From Stigmatella aurantiaca DW4/3-1 (lineage in GTDB: Bacteria > Myxococcota > Myxococcia > Myxococcales > Myxococcaceae), in NCBI RefSeq assembly GCF_000165485.1, contig NC_014623.1, positions 10,062,893 through 10,126,892 on the forward strand: a stretch of 64,000 nt of DNA. Reading direction: 5' to 3'. Position numbers and translations under genes: made by a program. The notes beneath the pieces are model-generated. The model saw only the letters and a list, made by a program, of their open reading frames with translations, searched no databases and was not told the DNA's origin. Numbering within the stretch: position 1 is the first letter of the stretch; each line of letters begins with the position of its first letter. Shown piece after piece: positions 45,031 through 53,688 of the stretch.

Positions 45031-45467
45031 GCCGCACCCCTCTCGGGCGCCCCGTGCCCTTCCGGGTTGGCGGAGAAAACCCCCTCGCCCCCCGCACGGA
45101 CGCCCTTCTGGACCGGTCCCCCGGGCCCACCCCATGCGGTGCCCGGTCCCGCGTTGACCGATTTACCCGCAGCATGGGCATGACCCCTCGCGTTGTAAAC
45201 CGTTGTGGTTCCTACGAAGTGCCCTGAGGAACAGCCCGCCTGGCTGTCTGGGAGCGCGGAGGGGGGCCTCCCGGCCGAGCCTGCGGGGGGGACGGCGCGC
45301 CCCGGCGCTTAACAGGGCGCCAGCGACCCCGGTCCTGCCCTCTGCTGAACCTTGTGCGAAAGGGGCGCTTGATTCAGGAATCAACCCTGTTAGCTTTCCG
45401 TCGTCATGCTGCTTTGCGGCATCGCGAAGCCCCTATGGGCCCGGGCTTCCGAGCACACTGAGACCCC
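45031..45467. other. Gene-free leader of the Fe-S oxidoreductase
   Basis: About 440 bases. It holds the palindrome at 45369-45384 and no gene that I can support. Confidence 0.4.
45369..45384. promoter_or_regulatory. Perfect palindrome upstream of the Fe-S oxidoreductase
   Basis: TTGATTCAGGAATCAA has perfect seven-base arms (TTGATTC/GAATCAA) around AG. It lies 84 bases before the ATG at 45468 in a stretch without other genes, the position expected of an operator for the oxidoreductase gene. Confidence 0.5.
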
Positions 45468-47627
45468 ATGAGTCCCATCATCACAGGCTTGCTCCTCACG
45501 GTAGCTCTCTCCGTCTTCGTCATGATCATGGCGGGCCGCGCCGGCGTCCTGCTCGCGATGAAGGGGGACAACCGGCTGAACAACATTCCCTACCGCACCA
45601 TGCAGTTGGTGCGCTTCGGACTGGGCCAGAAGCGCCTGGTGGATCCGGAGGAGTTCACGCCGGGGCTGATGCACGTGTTCATCTACGTGGCGTTCATGGT
45701 GCTCACGCTGCGCACCCTGATGTTGTTCACCATGGGCTTCAGCTCCACGGCGCTCGCGCTGCTCTCGGACATGACGGAGCCGCTCTGGGACGGCCATGAG
45801 TTCTTGCAGGGGCTCTACAAGGTCTTCCTGCTGGTGAAGGACGTGGCGGCGACGCTGGCGGTGCTCGGCGTGGGCTACTTCTTCTTCTTCCGCTCGAAGG
45901 TGAAGCCGGACCGGGTGACGCCCTCGTGGGAGGCCTACCTCATCCTGGGCTTCATCGGCGCGCTGATGGTGACGGAGTTCTTCTTCGGCGGCAGCCACAT
46001 CGTGGCGCAGAACGCCCCGTTCGCGTGGTGGGAGCCCGCAACCAGCGTGGTGGGCATGGCGATGAAGGGGCTGCCGCCCACGGTGGCGCACGTGCTGGGG
46101 GTGGCGGGGTACTGGACACACGTCACCATCATCCTGGTGTTCCTGAACTTCCTGCCCCTGGGCAAGCACTTCCACATCATCACCGGCCTGCCCAACGTCT
46201 TCTTCCAGCGCACCACGCCCAACGGCAAGCTGGGCACGCCCAACCTGGAGAAGGAAGAGTTCGGCACCGCCACGGTGAAGGACATGACGTGGAAGCAGGG
46301 GTTGGACCTGTACTCGTGCACCGAGTGCGGCCGCTGCCAGACGCACTGCCCCACGTACATCACCGGCAAGCCGCTGACGCACAAGGCCGTCAACCAGGAC
46401 CTCAAGCACTGGCTCTGGGAGAACGAGCGGTGGATCGAAGAGGGCTATGGGCCCACCGGCGTGAAGGAGCCCCTGCCGGAGATCATCGGCAGCGCGCTGA
46501 AGGCGGAGACGGTGTGGGCGTGCACCAGCTGCGGTTGGTGCGAGACGGCCTGCCCGGTGTTCATCGAGAACATCCCGCGCCTCATCGACATGCGCCGCTA
46601 CCAGGTACAGGTGAAGGCGGAGTTCCCGCCGGAGATTCAGCGCGTCTTCGAGGGCATTGAGCGCCAGGGCAACCCCTGGGGCCTGGGCCAGGACCGGCGC
46701 GACGAGTGGGCGGAGGACCTGGCGCTGCCCACCTGGGGCGATGGGGGCGGCCCGTACGAGTACCTGTTCTTCGTGGGGTGCGCGGGCAGCTACGACGACA
46801 AGCAGAAAAAGGTGAGCCGGGCGCTGGTGAAGATCCTGCGCGAGGCCGGGGTGAGCTTCGCCACGCTGTCCAAGCAGGAAGTGTGCAACGGCGAGTCCGC
46901 GCGCCGCATGGGCAACGAGTACCTGTACCAGACGATGGCGAAGATGAACGTGGAGTCGTGGAACGGGCTGGGGGTGAAGGCGGTGATTACCCAGTGCCCG
47001 CACTGCTTCAACACCATCAAGAACGAGTACCCGGAGTTCGGCGGGGACTACCGCGTCATCAACCACACGCAGCTCATCAATGACTTGCTGAACGAGAAGC
47101 GCATCAAGCTCTCGCAGGTGATGAACTCGAAGTTGACGTACCACGACCCCTGCTACCTGGGGCGGCACAACGGGGTGTACGACGCGCCGCGCGAGGTGTT
47201 GAAGGCCATCCCGGGGCTGGAGGTGGTGGAGATGCAGCGCAGCAAGCGCGAGGGCTTCTGCTGCGGCGCCGGTGGCGGGCGGATGTGGATGGAGGAGCAC
47301 ATCGGCACGCGCATCAACCACAACCGCATCAACGAGGTGGCGCTGACGCTCCAGCACTCGGCGGATCCGTCCACGCCGTTCCCGGACGCGACGGACAAGA
47401 AGAAGCCGGGCCAGGTGGGCGACTACAAGGACAAGGGCGGCTCGGGCGTGGTGGCGGTGGCCTGCCCGTTCTGCTCGACGATGTTGAAGGACGCGGTGAA
47501 CGACACCGGGCGCGAGGAGAACATCCAGGTGAAGGACATCACCGAGTTGGTCGCCGACGCGATGGAAGTCCGCCGCAGCCCCGTCACGGTGGCGCCCAGC
47601 GCGGCGGTGAGCCCCAAGCCCGAGTAG
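45468..47627 (+). CDS. Membrane Fe-S oxidoreductase, heterodisulfide-reductase-like
   Basis: Protein of 719 residues. The first 260 carry about six membrane helices similar to NarI/HdrE-like cytochrome b units. Next are two 4Fe-4S motifs, CTECGRCQTHCP and CTSCGWCETACP, and then two CCG-type domains with CPHCFNTIK, DPCYLGRHN, GFCCGAGGGRMW and CPFCSTML, as in HdrD/GlpC proteins. Such fused proteins pass electrons between the quinone pool and soluble carriers, often electron transfer flavoprotein from fatty acid oxidation. The start MSPIITGLLLTVALS gives a membrane anchor; a terminator follows at 47655. A flavoprotein gene is not adjacent. Confidence 0.9.
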   Translation: MSPIITGLLLTVALSVFVMIMAGRAGVLLAMKGDNRLNNIPYRTMQLVRFGLGQKRLVDPEEFTPGLMHVFIYVAFMVLTLRTLMLFTMGFSSTALALLSDMTEPLWDGHEFLQGLYKVFLLVKDVAATLAVLGVGYFFFFRSKVKPDRVTPSWEAYLILGFIGALMVTEFFFGGSHIVAQNAPFAWWEPATSVVGMAMKGLPPTVAHVLGVAGYWTHVTIILVFLNFLPLGKHFHIITGLPNVFFQRTTPNGKLGTPNLEKEEFGTATVKDMTWKQGLDLYSCTECGRCQTHCPTYITGKPLTHKAVNQDLKHWLWENERWIEEGYGPTGVKEPLPEIIGSALKAETVWACTSCGWCETACPVFIENIPRLIDMRRYQVQVKAEFPPEIQRVFEGIERQGNPWGLGQDRRDEWAEDLALPTWGDGGGPYEYLFFVGCAGSYDDKQKKVSRALVKILREAGVSFATLSKQEVCNGESARRMGNEYLYQTMAKMNVESWNGLGVKAVITQCPHCFNTIKNEYPEFGGDYRVINHTQLINDLLNEKRIKLSQVMNSKLTYHDPCYLGRHNGVYDAPREVLKAIPGLEVVEMQRSKREGFCCGAGGGRMWMEEHIGTRINHNRINEVALTLQHSADPSTPFPDATDKKKPGQVGDYKDKGGSGVVAVACPFCSTMLKDAVNDTGREENIQVKDITELVADAMEVRRSPVTVAPSAAVSPKPE

Positions 47628-47654
47628 CGGGCAGACACTGGAGAAGAACCCGCG

Positions 47655-47698
47655 GGGCCCGCTGGCTCACCTGTGAGCCGCGGGCCCTTCGACTTGTT
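47655..47698 (+). terminator. Rho-independent terminator
   Basis: GGGCCCGC-T-GGCTCAC (47655-47670) pairs with GTGAGCC-GCGGGCCC (47673-47687) around a two-base turn and is followed by TTCGACTTGTT. It ends the oxidoreductase transcript. Confidence 0.75.
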
Positions 47699-47833
47699 CT
47701 CATGTTCACCTGCCGGGCCGGCCCCCCCCGGGGAGGGCGGTGGCCCCCCCACCCCAGTAGGGGGGCGGGGGTGCCCTCCAAAGCATAGATTCAGAGCTCA
47801 GGCCCTATTCCCTAACACCCAGATCGAACACCG

Positions 47834-47862
47834 TATAAGAGCCCGTAGGGCGCCAGCGCCCT
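47834..47862 (+). promoter_or_regulatory. TATAAG box with palindrome
   Basis: TATAAG (47834-47839) could be a -10 box for the HTH gene at 47928. AGGGCGC-CA-GCGCCCT (47847-47862) starts just at the expected start point and could be an operator. I find no good -35 box at 17 bases, so confidence is low. Confidence 0.3.
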
Positions 47863-47927
47863 CCCCCGCCTCCCCGTGGGTAGAGGGTTCCATCCGCCGA
47901 CGGTAGATCCGGGAAGAGGAGGGGCCC

Positions 47928-48515
47928 GTGAGCGACACTGCACTGAGCGCCTTGACGGCGGAGACAACAGAGGCGATCCAGCCGACAGCGGTGGCCCAGC
48001 CGTCAAAGGCAATCAAGCAGGCGAGCGAGGCGGACCCGAGCGCCGAGACGGCCAAGACGGACAGCAAGAAGAACGAGAAGAAGTGGGGCAAGGCCGCGAT
48101 GGCCTCCGGGTACACCCTCATTCCGGACGTCCTGCTGAAGGCTCAGCGCGCCCTGGGGCTGGACCCGCTGGACCTCAACATCCTGCTCCACCTGGTGAAG
48201 CACTGGTGGGAGGCGAAGCGGGCGCCGTCTCTCGGCAAGGCCTCCATTGCCGAGCTGATCGGCGTCGACGAGTCCACCATCCGCCGCCGCATCTTCGCCC
48301 TGGAGAAGGCGGGCCTGCTCAAGCGGGTACGGCGCTCGGACCCAACCAAGGGCGACCAGACCCACGCCATCGACCTCAGCCCCCTGGTGAAGAAGCTGGA
48401 GCCGCACGCTGAGAAGGCGCTCGAACTCCTCCAGGAGCGCAAGGCACACAGGGCGCTGCGCGACAAGCGCCTCAAGAAGACCGCCGACAAGACGCCGCAG
48501 CCGGTGGGGGACTGA
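47928..48515 (+). CDS. Helix-turn-helix protein
   Basis: Protein of 195 residues from GTG with GAGGAGG six bases upstream. The first 60 are Ala/Lys/Glu-rich and disordered. The core contains DPLDLNILLHLVKHWWEAKR and SIAELIGVDESTIRRRIFAL, a winged helix of the type found in replication initiators and phage regulators, followed by GLLKRVRRSDPTKGDQTHAI. The tail is basic. It probably binds DNA; whether it controls the toxin gene five bases downstream or has a plasmid or phage origin cannot be told. Confidence 0.75.
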   Translation: MSDTALSALTAETTEAIQPTAVAQPSKAIKQASEADPSAETAKTDSKKNEKKWGKAAMASGYTLIPDVLLKAQRALGLDPLDLNILLHLVKHWWEAKRAPSLGKASIAELIGVDESTIRRRIFALEKAGLLKRVRRSDPTKGDQTHAIDLSPLVKKLEPHAEKALELLQERKAHRALRDKRLKKTADKTPQPVGD

Positions 48516-48519
48516 GCCG

Positions 48520-48855
48520 ATGGCACCGCCGAAGCCCTGGAGCATCCACTTCTTCCAGCGCCACCCATCGGACGACCCTGTCCAGGCGGTCCCGGCGCTC
48601 GACTTCCTGGACGCGTGCCCGGCCTCGGTCCGGGCCAAGCTCCTGGCTGTCGTGAAGGCCGTGGCGGACGCCCCGCCACCACAGTTCTCAGGCGGGGGGA
48701 AGTGGGAGGCCATGCACGACGACATGACCGGCATCTACGAGGTCCGTACCGACGGCCCCAAGCGGCGCCACTACCGGCTCTTCTGCCTCCTGGAGCAGCC
48801 GGGGACGGACGTCGGGCTGTGCCAAGGCCGCAATCCGCGCTCGGTGGAACCCTAG
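48520..48855 (+). CDS. RelE/HigB-like toxin (Gp49 type)
   Basis: Protein of 111 residues. ALDFLDACPASVRAKLLAVVKA, FSGGGKWEAMHDDMTGIYEV and RHYRLFCLLEQ follow the order of the phage-derived Gp49-like/HigB family, whose members cut mRNA at the ribosome. It begins five bases after the HTH gene, so the two are probably co-transcribed. The antitoxin candidate lies on the opposite strand, and their stop codons share the sequence CTAG. Confidence 0.75.
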   Translation: MAPPKPWSIHFFQRHPSDDPVQAVPALDFLDACPASVRAKLLAVVKAVADAPPPQFSGGGKWEAMHDDMTGIYEVRTDGPKRRHYRLFCLLEQPGTDVGLCQGRNPRSVEP

Positions 48856-49214
48856 CGGGCAGCAGCAGCGCTCGCGCGGGCTTCGCGGCGGCGCACTGGC
48901 GCCTTGCGGGCCGGGGCCGGCCTGACGTCCTGCTCAAGCACGAGGCGAAGCCCCACGGCCTGCGCGAGCTTGCTCACCAGTTGGAAGCTGGGGTTCACGG
49001 AGGTCTGGGTCAGCAGCCGGCGCACGACCACCGGGGACGTGCCGATGCGCCGCGCGACCTCCGCCTTGGACAGGTGGGCGGCGGCCCGCGCCTCATCCAG
49101 CGCGCGGATGAACTGGTCGACGCTGTCGATCTCCGCGCGCGCCTTGGCGTACGCCTTGGCGAAGGCGGGCTTCTCCATCTGGCGCTCGAAGTAACGGTCA
49201 AACGACGTAGGCAT
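48852..49214 (-). CDS. XRE-family HTH antitoxin candidate
   Basis: Protein of 120 residues. Residues about 45-85 hold a lambda-repressor-type HTH (HLSKAEVARRIGTSPVVVRR), then NPSFQLVSKLAQAVGLRLVL, typical of HigA-like antitoxins. The C-terminus is Arg/Ala-rich. It is encoded opposite to the toxin, with four bases of overlap at the 3' ends, rather than in one operon. A 22-base inverted repeat sits immediately before its ATG, as expected for an autoregulator. Confidence 0.8.
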   Translation of the reverse strand: MPTSFDRYFERQMEKPAFAKAYAKARAEIDSVDQFIRALDEARAAAHLSKAEVARRIGTSPVVVRRLLTQTSVNPSFQLVSKLAQAVGLRLVLEQDVRPAPARKAPVRRREARASAAAAR

Positions 49215-49215
49215 C

Positions 49216-49237
49216 GGTGTAGCTTAACAGTTACACC
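49216..49237. promoter_or_regulatory. Operator at the antitoxin start
   Basis: Arms GGTGTAGCT (49216-49224) and AGTTACACC (49229-49237) are inverted with one mismatch in nine and a four-base spacer. They lie one base from the antitoxin ATG at 49214. A TGTTAA hexamer inside suggests a -10 box only about 10 bases before the ATG, so the mRNA may be nearly leaderless. Confidence 0.55.
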
Positions 49238-49438
49238 TCCGCGTGCGTACGCCACCCCCCCAAAATGCAAAACCACCGCGCGACCAAGCGGGCGCCCGGC
49301 AGCACCATGGGCTTGTATCTTCGGTACCCGTGCGTTCTAGAGGAACCAGGTGAACCGAACCGGCTCCAGAAACCCAAGGCATTACCATGGGTTGTGAACC
49401 TCTGGTAATGCCTGGACGCTCCCAAGCGTTGGTTCGGT

Positions 49439-49963
49439 ATGAGAAAGCTCACCTACCACGTGGCCACGACGGCCGATGGGTTCATCGCCCGCGCGGATGG
49501 CTCCTGGGATTTCTTCCCCACCGAGGGCGGCCACATCCCCGAGTTCGTCGCGGCCATGAACAGCTACGGCGCCGTGCTGATGGGGCGGAAGACCTACGAA
49601 GTGGGCTTGAAGGTGGGCGTGGCCGACCCCTACCCCCACCTGGACAGCTACGTCTTCTCGCGCACCCTGAAGGAGAGCCCGAGCCCCCGGGTGAAGCTCG
49701 TCTCGGGCGATGCCGCCGCCGTGGTCCGGACACTGAAGGCGCGGGAGGGCCGTGACCTCTGGCTGTGCGGCGGCGGGGAGCTGGCCTCGGTGCTGTTCGC
49801 CGAAGGGCTCATTGACGAGGTCCTCCTCAAGCTGAACCCCGTCCTGCTGGGCTCGGGCACGCCGCTCCTCACCCACCTGAAGGACCCCACCCGCCTGGAG
49901 CTCCTGTCCACCAAGGTGTACCGGGGCGGGGTGGTGCTCTTGCACTACAGTGTGCCGCGCTGA
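49439..49963 (+). CDS. Dihydrofolate reductase family protein (RibD C-terminal type)
   Basis: Protein of 174 residues beginning MRKLTYHVATTADGFIARAD, with VLMGRKTYEVGL, LWLCGGGELAS and LLKLNPVLLGSGTPL. This is the pattern of the large family of small RibD_C/DHFR-like reductases that use NADPH. The specific substrate is unknown. It precedes the convergent ankyrin gene by seven bases. Confidence 0.85.
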   Translation: MRKLTYHVATTADGFIARADGSWDFFPTEGGHIPEFVAAMNSYGAVLMGRKTYEVGLKVGVADPYPHLDSYVFSRTLKESPSPRVKLVSGDAAAVVRTLKAREGRDLWLCGGGELASVLFAEGLIDEVLLKLNPVLLGSGTPLLTHLKDPTRLELLSTKVYRGGVVLLHYSVPR

Positions 49964-49969
49964 GCGGGC

Positions 49970-50446
49970 CTACTTGCGCCCCTTCTCGGAGCGGAACAGG
50001 CGCGCCAGCCGCTTCGCGGGCCCGTCATCTCCCAGCTTGTTGGCCACGTAGGCCCCCACCGAGGCCAGCTTGCGCCGCGAGTCGCTCGGCCTCTCGCCCT
50101 CGTCCGCGGGCCCCGGCGGCAGCACTCCGGGCAGGCTGCAATCCCTCAACAGGCGCCGCGCCAGATCCCGCTCGTCGTCGCTCGCGTGGGGCAGAAGCAG
50201 CTCGCACACCTCCCCGTGGCCGTGGGCCGCGGAGATCAGCAGCGCCGTCTCGCCCAGCTCATCCGTGAGGAAGGGCTCGGCGCCCGCGGCCAGCAGCGCC
50301 TGGACCACGCCCACGTGTCCGGCCTCGGCCGCCACCATGAGCGGGGTGCGGCCGCGCTCCCCCAGGAGGTTGGGGTCCACGCCCTCGGCCAGCAGCGCTC
50401 TCACGCGCGGCAGTTCGCCCGCGCTCACCGCATCGAACAGGGACAT
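49970..50446 (-). CDS. Ankyrin-repeat protein
   Basis: About 158 residues, cytoplasmic. Two to three ankyrin repeats are clear: GRTPLMVAAEAGHVGVVQAL and GETALLISAAHGHGEVCELL, preceded by SLFDAVSAGELPRVRALLAE. The tail is basic. It would bind a partner protein. The ATG at 50446 has GGAGGTGG upstream and gives a compact repeat protein; the frame open to 50533 does not. Confidence 0.85.
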   Translation of the reverse strand: MSLFDAVSAGELPRVRALLAEGVDPNLLGERGRTPLMVAAEAGHVGVVQALLAAGAEPFLTDELGETALLISAAHGHGEVCELLLPHASDDERDLARRLLRDCSLPGVLPPGPADEGERPSDSRRKLASVGAYVANKLGDDGPAKRLARLFRSEKGRK

Positions 50447-50529
50447 CCACGCCACCTCCGGCACGGCAGCATGGCGCTTCACCCCGCCGTGCGCCAGCCC
50501 GCGCTCGCCCGGTGGCGGAGCAGCCCGCC

Positions 50530-51489
50530 TCAAAAGCCCCCGTACGAAGGCTCGAACGCGCTGGGGACGAGCAGCGTCCCCGAGCCCGCCACGGCCCCCA
50601 CGGTGATGCGGTAGATGCTCTGGGTGTTGCCCGCGTTGGAGAGGAAGCCGATCTGGTTGGTGCTCACCCAGGCCGGGAAGGTGTCCTGGGCGCGGGGCTC
50701 TCCGGGGTGGTCCGTCAGCCGGGTGAGCGGCCCGAAGGGGGTGCGCAGCGAGGCCGTGAAGATGCGGGAGCCCGAGATGGGCCCGCCATCCAGCGCCACC
50801 TGGCTCCCATCCGGAGACACCACGGCCCGGTTCACCACCTCGTTGTTCAGGTTGTCGGCGATGTTGGCGATGACCCCGTTGCTCAGGGTGACGCGCTTGA
50901 GCTGGTTGAGGTAGCCGCTGTTCAACCCGGCCGGCACCAGCACGCTCAACCCATCCGGGAAGAACGAGGGCGCGCCGAAGGACGTGGAGGTGTTGGGGGT
51001 CAGCTCCTGAAAGCCGCTGCCATCCGCGTTCACCCGGCCCAGCGACAGCGCGCCCGAGCCATCATTGAAGGAGAACACGATGACCCGGCCGTCCGGGCTG
51101 AAGGTGGGGGAGCGGAACTGGGTGCAGGTGGGGCACGAGGCGTCCCCCGAGGCGATGACCGTGGAGGGCGAGCCCGTCCCCGCGGTGGGCACCGTGCGGA
51201 TCTCCGAGTTGAAGCCCGAGGTCTCCTGCACGTAGACCGCGATGCGGCCGGAGCGGTCCACCGAGGGGAAGGAGACGCCGCCGCCCACCGTGAGCCGCTG
51301 GGGGTCGTTCGGATCTCCCCGGTCATCCACCACATAGAGGTTGCGGTCTTCCCGCACGAAGATGAAGCCGCGGGTGAACAGCACGTTGCCGCCTCCCCCG
51401 CCTCCCCCGCCGTCGATGTCGATGGGCTCGCACGCCGCCAATCCCAGCGCGAGCACCAGCGCGCCGGCCTTCCATCCAAGATCCTTCAT
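50530..51489 (-). CDS. Lipoprotein beta-propeller (PD40/TolB-like)
   Basis: Protein of 319 residues. The lipobox is LALGLAAC, followed by a Gly run of eight. The body consists of WD40-like beta-propeller (PD40) blades with the phrases PTFSPDGRVIVFSFNDGSG, AVVSPDGSQVALDGG and APSFFPDGLSVLVP. It is likely anchored outside the inner membrane or on the outer membrane. No enzyme motif is seen. Confidence 0.85.
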   Translation of the reverse strand: MKDLGWKAGALVLALGLAACEPIDIDGGGGGGGGNVLFTRGFIFVREDRNLYVVDDRGDPNDPQRLTVGGGVSFPSVDRSGRIAVYVQETSGFNSEIRTVPTAGTGSPSTVIASGDASCPTCTQFRSPTFSPDGRVIVFSFNDGSGALSLGRVNADGSGFQELTPNTSTSFGAPSFFPDGLSVLVPAGLNSGYLNQLKRVTLSNGVIANIADNLNNEVVNRAVVSPDGSQVALDGGPISGSRIFTASLRTPFGPLTRLTDHPGEPRAQDTFPAWVSTNQIGFLSNAGNTQSIYRITVGAVAGSGTLLVPSAFEPSYGGF

Positions 51490-51581
51490 GGGCTCCCTGC
51501 TCCTGCGTCTCCGCGCGTCACTCTGGAGGGCTGTCCGCGCACCGTCAAAAACTCACGCCGGGCTCCCGGGTGGGCCAGCGC

Positions 51582-52109
51582 CTACCGCTGGAGCTTCTGG
51601 AGCTCGTTGCGGCACGGGTTGCAGAGCGCCAACTGCTTGCGGTCCACATCCTGGGGCGTCTGCGCCTGACACATGACGCAGCGCGCATCCTCGCAGTAGG
51701 AGAGCCCCAGCAGGTGCCCCGCCTGGGTGAGGACTTCGGCCTGCACGCGGCGGCGCAGCAATTCGGGGCTCGCGCCGGGCCGCAAGCGGGCCTCGCTCAC
51801 CACGCCGCTGCGGGTCCCCCGGTCGGCCTCTCCGAAGACGAAGGCCGAGTCTGGCACGAACAGGTCCACGTCCGTGACGCCCAGCACCAGCGCGTGCGCG
51901 GGCTCCAGCAGCGTCACGAGCCGCCGCATGATGGCGTTGCAGTGGTACTGCGCGCGGCTTTCGTTGAGGGCGTAGGTGGGCCGGGACAGGACGGTCTTGC
52001 TCGCCACGGCCGAGAGGCCCAGGTGGGTCGCCAAGGGTTCCTCGAGGTCCCTGAGCAGGGAGGTTGCGGGCTGACCCACGGTGACCAGGAGGAGCACCTT
52101 CCGCGTCAT
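51582..52109 (-). CDS. Archaemetzincin-like protein lacking catalytic residues
   Basis: About 175 residues. The fold is recognisable from YALNESRAQYHCNAIMRRL, LVLGVTDVDLFVP, FVFGEAD and the structural zinc part CEDARCVMCQ ... CNPC. At the place of the family's HExxHxxGxxH, the sequence is TQAGH-LLG-LSY: the first His and the Glu are replaced by T128 and Q129, only H132 remains, and the third His is Y138. It cannot bind a catalytic zinc in the normal way. AAGGA lies upstream; a GTG at 52118 is an alternative start. Confidence 0.75.
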   Translation of the reverse strand: MTRKVLLLVTVGQPATSLLRDLEEPLATHLGLSAVASKTVLSRPTYALNESRAQYHCNAIMRRLVTLLEPAHALVLGVTDVDLFVPDSAFVFGEADRGTRSGVVSEARLRPGASPELLRRRVQAEVLTQAGHLLGLSYCEDARCVMCQAQTPQDVDRKQLALCNPCRNELQKLQR

Positions 52110-52169
52110 CAACGCCACCGTCCTTTGCGAAGTCCCGGGCTACCGGAGGCACACCGCCCGAGAGAAAGG

Positions 52170-52243
52170 TGGCTGGGGCGCAAGGATTCGAACCTTGATA
52201 ATCAGATTCAAAGTCTGACGTCCTGCCATTAGACGACGCCCCA
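52170..52243 (-). tRNA. tRNA-Gln (anticodon UUG)
   Basis: The 74-base cloverleaf reads from TGGGGCG at 52243 to the encoded 3' end. The acceptor arms TGGGGCG and CGCCCCA pair fully, the anticodon stem TCAGA/TCTGA encloses CTTTGAA, giving anticodon TTG, and GGTTCGAATCC is the T loop region. The CCA end is encoded after a G discriminator. It stands alone among protein genes. Confidence 0.95.
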
Positions 52244-52427
52244 GTGAGTTCGCGCTGTCCGAGACCGGAGTGTAGGCCATCCCGGTCCTGGCGGAAACTT
52301 CTCTCGCACGGATCTTCTCCGGATTCCAGCCCTCTGATGGGGCCCCCGCCCCTTGGGGGCGTTCAATGGGGGACACCTGGCGGGGGAGGGCCAGGGGAGC
52401 GGCCCCTGCGCCTCCCGCCCGCGCCCC

Positions 52428-53606
52428 CTACGGACGCCCCGCCTCCGCGCTTGGAGGGGGGGGCGCTGCGGTCTCCGTGTCCACGCCTTGCTGCTCGAAG
52501 AGCGCGAGGTAGGGCTCGTAGCGGTAGAGGCGGTTGCGCTTCTGGCCCGTCGTCTCGCGCAGCACGCCCATCCGCTCCATCTGCTCGATGAGGGCGCTCG
52601 CCGTCCCGTATGAACAGCCCAGGTGCTCCTCGGCGGCACGCACCGAGAGGACGGGCCGCTCGAAGAGGGAGTCCAGAAGCCGTCCTCCCAGCGGACTGTC
52701 GGCCAGCTTCTGCCGGGTCTCTTCTCGCAGTTTGAGGATGGAGCGGGCCGTGCGCGTCGCGGCACCGCTGACTTCCGCCACCCCTCGCAGAAAGAAGCGC
52801 AACCACCCTTCCCAGTCCCCTTCGGTCCGGATGGCCGTGAGCCGGTCATAGTACTCCTGCCGGTGCGCCTTGAGGAACACGCTGAGGTACAGCAGGGGCC
52901 GCTCCAAGATGCGCCGCTCACACAGCAGGAGGGTGATCAGCAATCGCCCGACGCGCCCATTGCCATCCAGGAAGGGATGGATCGTCTCGAACTGGGCATG
53001 CGCGAGGCCACATTGGATGAGCACCGGAAGATTTCCCGGCTCGTGCAGGAACTTCTCCAGGTTGTCGAGCGCGGTCACCATGTCGTGCGGAGGGGGAGGC
53101 ACAAAGGTCGCACTGACCAAGGAGCACCCCTGGGGACCGATCCAGTTCTGGCTGGTCCGGAACTCCCCGGGGTTGCGTTCGCTTCCACGGCCCCCGTGCA
53201 TCAAGCGCCCGTGAATCTCTCGCAGCAACCTGAGCGAGAGGGGCAAAGCCGAGAGCCGCTGGAGGCCATGGTTCATCGCGCGAACGTAATTGACGACCTC
53301 CTCGGCATCCTTGGAGCGCTTTGGTCCCTGCGCGTCCATCTCGTACTCGAGGACGTCCTCCAAGGTGCTCTGGGTGCCTTCGATCTGCGAGCTGAGGACC
53401 GCCTCTTGCCGCACGTACATGGACACGAAGAGGTCCGGATTGGGGAGGATGGACCCCGCCCCATCCAGACGTCCCAGGGCCAGGGTCGCCTCACTCAGCA
53501 GGGCCGTCAGTTCTCCTTCCAATCGCACCGGGGGCACGGGGGGCAAGGAGGCCGGGATGAACGCTCGGTATCCCTTGAGCTGTTGAACGTACCGCCCCGC
53601 TCGCAT
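52428..53606 (-). CDS. Class II Fic AMPylase-family protein with winged helix
   Basis: Protein of 392 residues. The Fic core motif HPFLDGNGRVGRLL (about residue 207) is intact, including the catalytic His. The inhibitory motif S-x-x-x-E-G is found N-terminally as S72-S-Q-I-E76-G, which places it in class II Fic proteins that keep themselves inactive until released. The C-terminal part (SVRAAEEHLGCSYGTASALI) is a winged helix. Such proteins transfer AMP to target hydroxyls. The DNA-binding domain and an inverted repeat 83-117 bases upstream (53689-53723) suggest control of its own transcription. Confidence 0.9.
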   Translation of the reverse strand: MRAGRYVQQLKGYRAFIPASLPPVPPVRLEGELTALLSEATLALGRLDGAGSILPNPDLFVSMYVRQEAVLSSQIEGTQSTLEDVLEYEMDAQGPKRSKDAEEVVNYVRAMNHGLQRLSALPLSLRLLREIHGRLMHGGRGSERNPGEFRTSQNWIGPQGCSLVSATFVPPPPHDMVTALDNLEKFLHEPGNLPVLIQCGLAHAQFETIHPFLDGNGRVGRLLITLLLCERRILERPLLYLSVFLKAHRQEYYDRLTAIRTEGDWEGWLRFFLRGVAEVSGAATRTARSILKLREETRQKLADSPLGGRLLDSLFERPVLSVRAAEEHLGCSYGTASALIEQMERMGVLRETTGQKRNRLYRYEPYLALFEQQGVDTETAAPPPPSAEAGRP

Positions 53607-53688
53607 GCTCGCTCACCCCTGGCTTGTTGAAGGAAACCGAAACACTCGGGCACGTTGCGTGGAACTATTTCAAAAAGAGCCCTCCAAG

